Shown here: positions 44,438 through 50,252 of the stretch, piece after piece
Layout: each line of letters opens with the position of its first letter
Position numbering within the stretch: the stretch's first letter is position 1
Origin: Acidiferrobacterales bacterium
Lineage (GTDB): Bacteria > Pseudomonadota > Gammaproteobacteria > Acidiferrobacterales > SZUA-150
Reading direction: 5' to 3'
DNA length: 50,252 nt
Assembly: GCA_947258385.1 (NCBI GenBank)
Contig: CAMYII010000077.1
Coordinates: forward strand, 1-50,252
Position numbers and translations under genes: made by a program
The notes under the pieces: model-generated
Told to the model about the DNA's origin: nothing
The model's database searches: none
What the model saw: only the letters and a program-made list of their open reading frames with translations

Positions 44438-45370
44438 TTACGCCTCGAACAGCATGACATCGGCGATATTCTTCGCCCACTGCGAGAACTGCGGCAGCTC
44501 GAACAGTTTTTGCCCCACCGCGCGGTGCATGTCCGAGACCAGCATCACGCCCATCTCGCGCTGCGGGAAGCGGCCGGCGTAATCGAGAATGTGGCCGTAC
44601 ACGGCGGTCTCGGTCGCGCTGTCCCTGGCGCGGATGGCGCGGCCGACCAGCGCCGAGGCCACGGCATATTGCAGATCGGTTTCGGTTGGCACCGGCACCT
44701 CGCCCCCGCCGACGATGGCGTCGATGTCCGGCAGGTTGTCCAGGTTGTCGATGAAGGCCTTCAATTCGATGCCGGCCGCGGGGCCGATGCAGGCCTGCAG
44801 GGCGTCGAGCAGCAGCTCGTGATGGTCGTCGAATTTCTGCAGGGCGCGGTGGGCGAACTCCCAGGATCGTGGTGACGGGAAGGCCAGGGGGTTGTGGGCC
44901 GGGTCGAAGTCGAACAGCAGCTCCGGGCGGAAGCGCAGGAAGGCGATGATGCGCTCGTCGATATCATTGGCGTAGGCCCAGGCCACCCAGTCATCGAGAT
45001 GCGTGTCCAGCTCAAAATGGGAGAAGCGGTTGGCGAGCGGGGCCGGCATGGTAAAGGTGACACCGCGGTCGCCCTGGCGGTTGCCGGCGGCGAAGATCGC
45101 CCAATGCGGCGGGATGCGGTACTCGCCCAGACGGCGGTCGAGGATGAGCTGCCGGTCCTCAATGCGGAACGGGATGCCGCGCAGATCGGTCGGTTCCATC
45201 TGCGATAAACGGATGTCGATCATCGGCACGCCGTGGCCCGCCGCCACCTGCGCGACGATCTGGGATTTGCCCACGCCGGGCGGTCCCCACAGCATCACCG
45301 GTGTGTGATGGCCGTCGCGGGCGCTTTCGAATTCACGGTTGAGGATGGCCAGGATGTGTGCAGGGCGCAT
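44438..45370 (-). CDS. MoxR-family AAA ATPase lacking Walker B region
   Basis: A 310-residue MoxR AAA+ protein with Walker A GPPGVGKS (about 29-36), IDIRLSQMEPTDLRGIPF, the sensor-1-like IFAAGNRQGDRG and a C-terminal lid (FPSPRSWEFA, AVASALVGRAIRA). Related proteins carry about 40 residues between GIPFR and LILDRRLGEYR that contain the Walker B LDE. Here the text jumps from IEDRQ straight to LILDRRLGEYR (junction near 45149-45151), with the frame kept. ATP hydrolysis would be expected to fail. Either a real in-frame deletion or an assembly collapse. GGAGA precedes the ATG. Confidence 0.88.
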   Translation of the reverse strand: MRPAHILAILNREFESARDGHHTPVMLWGPPGVGKSQIVAQVAAGHGVPMIDIRLSQMEPTDLRGIPFRIEDRQLILDRRLGEYRIPPHWAIFAAGNRQGDRGVTFTMPAPLANRFSHFELDTHLDDWVAWAYANDIDERIIAFLRFRPELLFDFDPAHNPLAFPSPRSWEFAHRALQKFDDHHELLLDALQACIGPAAGIELKAFIDNLDNLPDIDAIVGGGEVPVPTETDLQYAVASALVGRAIRARDSATETAVYGHILDYAGRFPQREMGVMLVSDMHRAVGQKLFELPQFSQWAKNIADVMLFEA

Positions 45371-45648
45371 GGAGTCTCCGGGTTGCAGCGGCGCTAAGAA
45401 TCAACAAGGCGGCGATTTTAACACCATTGTCGTGGAACATGCCCCCGACGATGGCCTTACGTTTCGTGGCACTATTTCAGGCGCCCGCTGGCTGGGTGCG
45501 GTGCGCAGCGGCCGGGCCCTACCGTGAGCGCGATGCGCTATCTGACATCAAGGCTTATCCGTATCATACTCAAACTATCGATTGAATTTATTGGCACACC
45601 GCGCGCCGCCGGACAGGGCGCGGTGGGCACGGGACCGGAGCGCTGGGC

Positions 45649-47073
45649 ATGGGCCAGGAGATCAGTCAAAGCCGTTTTCGCAAGCAGGATTTCGTGAATT
45701 TCGACGCGCGCCTGCAGCAGGAGACCGAACTGCTCTCCGAGTATTTTGACCGGCGGCGTTTTTCCGCCGAGCACTGCGTGGCCGGGTTTGAGCTCGAGGC
45801 CTGGCTGGTGGACGAGGAATGCCGGCCGCTGCCGGAAAACGAGCGCTTGCTGGCCGCGCTCGACAGCGAGCTGGTGGTGCCCGAGCTGGCGCGCTTTAAT
45901 GTCGAGCTCAATGGCGAGCCGCGGCATCTGAGCGGCAAGGCGTTGTCCAAGATGCAGCGCGAGCTGGCGCAAACCTGGGCGTTGTGCCAGCAGGCGGCGG
46001 CGCCGCTGGGCGGCGAGCTGCTCATGGTCGGGATCCTGCCGACCGTGCGCGAGCAGGAGTTAGTGCTCGCCAACATGTCGGCCATGACCCGCTACCGCGC
46101 CCTGAACGAGCAGGTGCTGCGCATGCGCCAGGGCCACCCGCTGGAGCTGAATATCCAGGGCCGCGAGCACCTGAAGGCCTACCACCAGGACGTCATGCTG
46201 GAGTCCGCTGCGACCTCCTTTCAGCTGCACCTGCAAATGGACCAGCGCGCGGCCGTGCGCGCGTACAACGCCGCCATCGTGCTGTCCGCGCCGATGGTGG
46301 CGGTGAGCGCCAATTCGCCCTATCTGTTCGGCTACGACCTGTGGGACGAGACCCGCATCGCGTTGTTCGAACAGGCGGTTTCGGTGTGCACCGATGAGAG
46401 CTGCAGCGAGGCGCGCGTGACCTTCGGACACGGCTATGTCAAGAATTCCCTGCTGGAATGCTTTATTGAAAACAGGGAACGTTATCCGGTATTGTTGCCG
46501 GAGACGCTGGATGAGGATCCGGCATTGTTCAGCCATCTGCGCCTGCATAACGGCACCATCTGGCGCTGGAACCGGCCGCTGGTGGGATTTGACCGGGATG
46601 GCCGCCCGCACCTGCGTATTGAGCACCGTGTCATTCCCTCCGGCCCCAGTCTCATTGACGCCATGGCCAATGCGGCGCTGTTTTTCGGGCTGGCCTGCGA
46701 ATTGAGCCGCGCGCCCGAGGCGCCGGAGGCGCGCCTTGGATTCATGCAAGCCAAGGAAAATTTCTACGCGGCGGCCCGCCACGGCCTGCGGGCGCGGGTG
46801 CGGTGGCTAAACGGCAATGAAGTCGATCTACAGTCGCTGTTGCGGGAGGAACTGGTGCCGCTGGCGCGCCGCGGCCTGCAGGCGCAGGCCATCGATCCCG
46901 GTGACATCGAGCGTTATATGGGCGTCATCGAAGCGCGCCTGCGCAGCGGCCGCAACGGCAGCGCCTGGCAGCGGGCCTATGTCGCCAAACACGGACGCGA
47001 CATGCCGGCCCTGGCCGCGGCCTACCGCGAGCGCCAGCGCAGCGGCAAACCGGTACATGAGTGGGAAGTCTGA
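45649..47073 (+). CDS. GCS2-family glutamate-cysteine ligase-like enzyme
   Basis: A carboxylate-amine ligase of the GCS2 superfamily, 474 residues. Family landmarks are AGFELEAWLVDE (an acidic metal-binding strand, about 45-56), RFNVELNGEPRHLSG, NIQGREHLKAYHQDVMLESAATSFQLHLQM, VSANSPYLFG and LRIEHRVIPSGPSLIDAMANAALF. The Glu-rich metal-site pattern fits an ATP-dependent ligase; the amine substrate need not be cysteine. CGGAG precedes the ATG. It is abutted by the M14 gene with no gap (stop TGA then ATG), so the two are almost certainly coupled. Confidence 0.87.
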   Translation: MGQEISQSRFRKQDFVNFDARLQQETELLSEYFDRRRFSAEHCVAGFELEAWLVDEECRPLPENERLLAALDSELVVPELARFNVELNGEPRHLSGKALSKMQRELAQTWALCQQAAAPLGGELLMVGILPTVREQELVLANMSAMTRYRALNEQVLRMRQGHPLELNIQGREHLKAYHQDVMLESAATSFQLHLQMDQRAAVRAYNAAIVLSAPMVAVSANSPYLFGYDLWDETRIALFEQAVSVCTDESCSEARVTFGHGYVKNSLLECFIENRERYPVLLPETLDEDPALFSHLRLHNGTIWRWNRPLVGFDRDGRPHLRIEHRVIPSGPSLIDAMANAALFFGLACELSRAPEAPEARLGFMQAKENFYAAARHGLRARVRWLNGNEVDLQSLLREELVPLARRGLQAQAIDPGDIERYMGVIEARLRSGRNGSAWQRAYVAKHGRDMPALAAAYRERQRSGKPVHEWEV

Positions 47074-48108
47074 ATGCTGAATGTTTTTGACAATATGCCC
47101 GAGGGCCTGCTGGCCTGTGAGGCGCATCAGTTACACGAAGTGCTGCCCGGCCCGTCGTTGATTCACCTGCCCGGCCGGCGGCCGGAGCCGCTGCTGGTGT
47201 CGGTGTTACAGCACGGCAACGAGGTCACCGGCTGGCTTGCCGTGCGCGCGCTGTTGCATAAATACGCCGAGCGCGAGTTGCCGCGGGCGCTGTCTGTCTT
47301 CATCGGCAACGTTAAAGCGGCGCGCTATAACCAGCGCTACCTCGATGATCAGCCGGACTACAATCGCATCTGGAGAATTCCGGCGGACAGACCCGCCACA
47401 CCCGAACACGCCATGATGCAGCGCGTGATCGATGAGATGCGCGCCCGCAAGGTGTTCGCCAGCGTCGATGTGCACAACACCACCGGGCTCAATCCGCATT
47501 ACGCCTGCGTCAACCGGCTGGAGCACCGCTTCTTTCACCTGGCGACGCTGTTCAGCCGCACGGTGGTGTATTTCATCCGCCCCGATACCGTGCAATCGCT
47601 GGCCTTCGCCAATCTCTGTCCGTCGGTGACCGCCGAATGCGGCCAGCCGGGTCACGAGCACGGCACGGCGCATGCGATGGAATACCTGGAGGCGTGTCTG
47701 CATTTATCCGAGATCCCGACCCATCCCGTCGCGCCGCACGACATCGACCTGTTCCATACCGTCGCCATCGCCAAGGTGCCCGACGAGATCAGCTTTGGTT
47801 TCGGCGACGACAATTGCGATATCCGTTTCCTCGAGGACATCGATCATCTCAACTTTCGCGAGCTGCCGGTCAACACCACCCTGGGGTGGGTGAGGCCGGA
47901 CAGCAATGCCTACCTGGAAGTACGCGACGAGCACGGCCGGGAAGTCGCCGAGCGTTTTTTCAATTTCACCAACGGCGAGATCCGCACCGTGTTGCCGGTC
48001 ATGCCGTCCATGCTGACCGTCAGCACCACCGCCATCCGCCAGGACTGCCTGTGTTACCTCATGGAACGCCACCGGGGGTTTTACGAACAGGCGCTCAAGA
48101 GCGCGTAG
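47074..48108 (+). CDS. M14-family succinylglutamate desuccinylase/aspartoacylase-like
   Basis: A zinc amidohydrolase/carboxypeptidase-like protein of 344 residues. Zinc ligands fit His47 and Glu50 (VLQHGNE) and His134 (VDVHNTTG), with Arg/Asn in the intervening NVKAARYNQRYL and TAECGQPGHEHG further on as the active-site Glu region. AstE and aspartoacylase remove acyl groups from N-acyl amino acids; this subgroup is uncharacterised. The start codon directly follows the stop of the ligase gene, which suggests the ligase makes, or this enzyme trims, a related amide. Confidence 0.87.
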   Translation: MLNVFDNMPEGLLACEAHQLHEVLPGPSLIHLPGRRPEPLLVSVLQHGNEVTGWLAVRALLHKYAERELPRALSVFIGNVKAARYNQRYLDDQPDYNRIWRIPADRPATPEHAMMQRVIDEMRARKVFASVDVHNTTGLNPHYACVNRLEHRFFHLATLFSRTVVYFIRPDTVQSLAFANLCPSVTAECGQPGHEHGTAHAMEYLEACLHLSEIPTHPVAPHDIDLFHTVAIAKVPDEISFGFGDDNCDIRFLEDIDHLNFRELPVNTTLGWVRPDSNAYLEVRDEHGREVAERFFNFTNGEIRTVLPVMPSMLTVSTTAIRQDCLCYLMERHRGFYEQALKSA

Positions 48109-48186
48109 CGCCAAACCAATAACATCGGTCTTGTGTGCGCCGAGCACCGGTTCGATCTTTATCTGGCAGAACTTGTACTCAGTGAA

Positions 48187-49182
48187 TCATTGCATCGCAT
48201 CGAGCGGGCTATGAACTCCACGACCTCCACGATTAAGGACATGGGTATAGAGCATCGTGGTATTCACATCACTGTGACCCAATAGTTCTTGCACCGTTCG
48301 GATATCGTAACCGTTTTCCAGTAAATGGGTGGCGAAACTATGTCGGAAGGTATGACAGCTGCCCGGTTTAACAAGGCCGGCCTTGCGTATTGCATGCTTT
48401 ACCGCGCGTTGCAAGACGGTAGGATCGATGTGGTGCCGTCGCATGACCTGGCTCCGCGGGTCCATACTGCGCTTTGACGCAGGAAAGACATATTGCCAAC
48501 CCCATTCGCGATTTGCATTGGGATACTTTCTTTCTAATGCAAACGGGAGGTAAACCCTGCCAAAGCCCTCCGCAATATCCAGCTCATGGACGGCCTTCAC
48601 CTTTACTAGGTGCGTACGCAAGGGCTCGATCAGACGTTGTGGCAACATCGTGATACGATCTTTACCACCTTTCCCGTGCCTGACAATGACCTGGCGTTGC
48701 GCGAAATCCAGGTCCTTGACCCGCAGGCGCACGGCTTCCATCAGTCGCAATCCACATCCATATAGCAGGCTCGCCATCAACCATTTGGTGCCGTCCAATT
48801 GATTCAAAACTGCTTTCACTTCCGCGCGCGTGAACACCACCGGCAATTTGACCGGCCGTTTGGCCCGCTCGACATTCTCCAGCCAGCCCAACTCGCGTTG
48901 CAGTACCTGCCGATAAAGAAAAACAATAGCGTTTAGTGCCTGGTTTTGAGTCGAGGCGCTCACCTGGCCTTTTACCGCGAGATGGGTGAGAAATGTTTCG
49001 ACTTCGGCGGCGCCCATCTGCAGCGGATGGCGTTTACCGTGAAATAGAATAAAGCGCCTGATCCATTGGATATACGTCTGCTCGGTGCGAATACTGTAGT
49101 GCTTGCGGCGCATCACATCGCGGACCTGATCCAACAACCGCGGCTGAGGGCTTGAACAGGGGTGAGATTCTTGCGCGTCCAT
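48187..49182 (-). CDS. intI: Integron integrase
   Basis: A tyrosine recombinase of 331 residues that inserts and excises gene cassettes. Catalytic residues number as in IntI1: Arg146 (GLR), His277 and Arg280 (CHTFRHSF), His303 (LLGH) and Tyr312 (MLYTHVL). The integron-specific patch ([22 protein letters not shown], about 215-236, split here as two pieces in the fold) is present, which separates it from XerC/D. GGGAGG lies about 8 nt before the ATG. It is divergent from a cassette array, and its upstream region holds a LexA box, so it is likely SOS-induced. Confidence 0.96.
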   Translation of the reverse strand: MDAQESHPCSSPQPRLLDQVRDVMRRKHYSIRTEQTYIQWIRRFILFHGKRHPLQMGAAEVETFLTHLAVKGQVSASTQNQALNAIVFLYRQVLQRELGWLENVERAKRPVKLPVVFTRAEVKAVLNQLDGTKWLMASLLYGCGLRLMEAVRLRVKDLDFAQRQVIVRHGKGGKDRITMLPQRLIEPLRTHLVKVKAVHELDIAEGFGRVYLPFALERKYPNANREWGWQYVFPASKRSMDPRSQVMRRHHIDPTVLQRAVKHAIRKAGLVKPGSCHTFRHSFATHLLENGYDIRTVQELLGHSDVNTTMLYTHVLNRGGRGVHSPLDAMQ

Positions 49183-49288
49183 GGCATGCCTCCCGGTAAT
49201 ACTGATTAAGTGAGACGGTTATATGTTTGATTTATCCGCCCGGTTGGGCCATAAATGAGACTGGGTTTGTGGTAATAAACGATTATTT

Positions 49289-49308
49289 TACTGTACAAAT
49301 ATACAGTA
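49289..49308 (-). promoter_or_regulatory. LexA (SOS) box upstream of intI
   Basis: TACTGTACAAATATACAGTA matches the gammaproteobacterial LexA consensus CTGT-N8-ACAG in all conserved positions (CTGT at 49291-49294, ACAG at 49303-49306). It lies about 107 nt upstream of the intI start, where LexA repression of integrase genes is known from other integrons. Confidence 0.88.
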
Positions 49309-49408
49309 TTATTGTTTTGCAGTCTATCCCGGGAGGGATTGAAGTGGGCTCGGCGCTAAGTTGTTGTTTTTTGGTAGTTATGTGACCGGGAAGAGATAAA
49401 CGCCGTAA

Positions 49409-49414
49409 TATAAT
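49409..49414 (+). promoter_or_regulatory. Candidate cassette promoter (Pc) -10 box
   Basis: A perfect TATAAT pointing toward the cassettes, inside the inverted repeat GCCGTA / TACGGC (49402-49419). No good -35 is seen at 16-18 nt, so the promoter is tentative. It is placed about 25 nt before the first cassette, as expected for Pc. Confidence 0.4.
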
Positions 49415-49428
49415 ACGGCACTTAGGCC

Positions 49429-49446
49429 GTCTATTAACTGTTAGAC
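49429..49446 (+). other. attI recombination core site
   Basis: GTCTATTAACTGTTAGAC forms two inverted integrase-binding half sites. The right half GTTAGAC (49440-49446) matches the GTTRRRY core, with strand exchange expected between G49440 and T49441. It marks the junction of the attI platform with cassette 1. Confidence 0.8.
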
Positions 49447-49858
49447 AGCAAAAGCATGAACATCGGCATCGTTACCTATCGAACTCTGAGCGTGCTTATC
49501 CTCGTCATGCTCGTTGTTGCCGTTGCCTTTGCCAGCACTGGGCGCTGGACGGAAGCCTCGATCGCGTTCGGTGTGTTGGTCGCCGCAGTCCTTGCCCAAG
49601 CCGTGCTGCTCCGATGCCATCACTGCGGCGCCCGTCCAGGGTTGTGGTTGCTCGCGTTTTGGACGCTGTTCTTTAGTCCGGAGATGTACATCGGAGACGC
49701 GCTGTTCTTGCGTAAGTGCCCAAAGTGCGCAAAGCTGCTGTCGGAAGCAAAGGTGGCTGAATGATGACTATGTGCTGTCTAACTATGTTTTCAACCGGAC
49801 GTGGTGGTACGGCGCACCGTTTCCTGCTGTCTCGTGGCCCGCGCCGGTTAAAACGGCG
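49441..49858 (+). mobile_element. Integron gene cassette 1
   Basis: Bounded by the attI junction (TTAGACAGCA, 49441-49450) and the end of its own attC (G49858). The first ten bases are perfectly complementary to TGCTGTCTAA (49773-49782), as required for one cassette. It carries a single gene (49456-49764) plus an attC. Confidence 0.9.
49456..49764 (+). CDS. Cassette 1: small membrane protein with CxxC motifs
   Basis: A 102-residue protein with two N-terminal membrane segments (LSVLILVMLVVAVAFA, about 10-25; IAFGVLVAAVLAQAVLL, about 36-52) and a third hydrophobic patch (GLWLLAFWTLFF, about 62-73). CHHC (54-57) and CPKC (88-91) suggest a zinc ribbon or redox site. No known family is recognised. 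It is the sole gene of the first cassette and starts 15 nt inside it, so it depends on the array promoter. Confidence 0.8.
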   Translation: MNIGIVTYRTLSVLILVMLVVAVAFASTGRWTEASIAFGVLVAAVLAQAVLLRCHHCGARPGLWLLAFWTLFFSPEMYIGDALFLRKCPKCAKLLSEAKVAE

Positions 49859-49864
49859 TTAGAG
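49777..49864 (+). other. attC site of cassette 1
   Basis: R'' core GTCTAAC (49777-49783), L'' region TTTTCAACCGG, L' region CCGGTTAAAACG and R' core GTTAGAG (49858-49864). The inner arms pair with one unpaired base, as is typical of attC folding. Recombination occurs at the R' G/TT. Confidence 0.85.
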
Positions 49865-49875
49865 CGCTCAAAATA

Positions 49876-50250
49876 GTGAAAACCGACATCCTTCGCGCAT
49901 TCACTGTCAGTCTGGTCATCTCCCTAGTGGTGGGTGTGGCCTATATCGTTCTGCTGGCGGATACGGTGACCTTAAGGGAGGGAACGGTCTTTCCATCAGA
50001 CTATCCGACATGGAGCGCACAGAAACAAACCGACTGGATACAGCAGCATTCGGACGTATCGTCGGGGTTCGACGGTTTGATGGTTCGTTATCGCGAGAGC
50101 GCGGCGCTCTTCTGGGCAGAGCTTGTACACTTCTTTTTGCCCCTGTTCGTCGTCGCCTTCGCGTCCTGTGTAGCGTTTGCGCTGTGGACACGTAAGCGCT
50201 CTAACCCGCCGCTCAACCGGACGCGCGCAGACGTCGCGCGCGCCGGTTAG
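49876..50250 (+). CDS. Cassette 2: small membrane protein reading into attC
   Basis: A 124-residue protein with a GTG start and two membrane segments: FTVSLVISLVVGVAYIVLLA (about 9-28) and FWAELVHFFLPLFVVAFASCVAFALW (about 79-104). Between them is a hydrophilic, probably extracytoplasmic domain. No family is recognised. The reading frame continues through the attC, giving the C-terminal tail SNPPLNRTRADVARAG, encoded entirely by recombination-site sequence. Its stop codon (50248-50250) lies in the L' arm. There is no clear ribosome binding site. Confidence 0.78.
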   Translation: MKTDILRAFTVSLVISLVVGVAYIVLLADTVTLREGTVFPSDYPTWSAQKQTDWIQQHSDVSSGFDGLMVRYRESAALFWAELVHFFLPLFVVAFASCVAFALWTRKRSNPPLNRTRADVARAG

Positions 50251-50252
50251 CA
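50196..50252 (+). other. attC site of cassette 2 (partial)
   Basis: R'' GCTCTAAC (50198-50205), L'' TCAACCGGACG and L' GCGCCGGTTAG, with a long central GC hairpin (CGCGCGC / GCGCGCG). The arms closely resemble those of cassette 1 (CAACCGGACG and GCGCCGGTTA are shared). The R' core is expected a few bases beyond the window. Confidence 0.85.

Larger units (their letters stand above)
49859..50252 (+). mobile_element. Integron gene cassette 2 (truncated by window end)
   Basis: Starts with TTAGAGCGC (49859-49867), perfectly complementary to GCGCTCTAA (50196-50204) at the beginning of its own attC. The R' end and any later cassettes are outside the window. Confidence 0.88.

Noticed and set aside
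49402-49419. Intrinsic terminator from the GCCGTA/TACGGC hairpin in attI
   Set aside because: The stem is only 6 bp and no T-run follows; it more likely reflects the promoter or integrase-binding context.

Overview
This window looks like chromosomal DNA from a gammaproteobacterium, probably of the Chromatiales or a related sulfur-oxidising group. The evidence is a high-GC, densely packed gene content, an adjacent dapA-bamC pair, a LexA box of the CTGT-N8-ACAG type, a FadL-type porin, class II ribonucleotide reductase and a DsrS-like protein. No rRNA, tRNA or CRISPR array was found. The species cannot be named from the sequence alone.

Layout. 1-784 is a gene-poor, repeat-bearing stretch. 785-6057 (plus strand) holds a FadL-like porin with a strong terminator, a secreted protein of unknown function, a PilT-type ATPase, a LysR regulator and a small hypothetical gene. 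6138-11940 (minus) reads pncA-pncB-nrdJ, then bcp and a PIN-PhoH ATPase: NAD salvage, B12-dependent deoxynucleotide synthesis and peroxide defence. 12103-17306 (minus) is a compact nucleic-acid repair operon: phosphoribosyltransferase, archease, RtcB RNA ligase, DUF72 protein and PolX, with overlapping start and stop codons. 17544-20156 carries the AmmeMemoRadiSam trio, with amrS divergent from amrB-amrA. 20218-24280 (minus) has two tandem PhnD-like binding proteins without transporter genes, followed by a membrane GGDEF-EAL protein.

24641-28994 contains small accessory genes (a frameshifted DUF1648-like pseudogene, GGCT-like, HIT, DUF1232, an epimerase-like gene and a DUF481 protein) separated by repeats. 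29011-33379 holds a PQQ-type sugar dehydrogenase on the minus strand, then dapA, bamC and an MBL-fold hydrolase. 33395-37304 is purL, but it is broken by a deletion of about 80 nt that shifts the frame. Next come a lytic transglycosylase, an HPP-family membrane protein, a small hypothetical gene and htpG. 41369-45370 (minus) reads MoxR ATPase, VWA-like/metallopeptidase, DsrS-like protein and a hypothetical. The MoxR protein lacks the stretch that should carry Walker B. 45649-48108 is a coupled GCS2-ligase and M14-deacylase pair.

The right end (48187-50252) is the start of a chromosomal integron: an intI integrase gene on the minus strand, a near-perfect LexA box and an attI-like core site upstream of it, and two gene cassettes on the plus strand. 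The cassette edges are proved by perfect complementarity between the first bases of each cassette and the start of its own attC. The array continues beyond the window. The integron, the RNA-repair/AmmeMemoRadiSam block and the PhnD-GGDEF module are the parts most worth following up. The damage to purL, moxR and the DUF1648 gene should be checked against reads before it is interpreted biologically.
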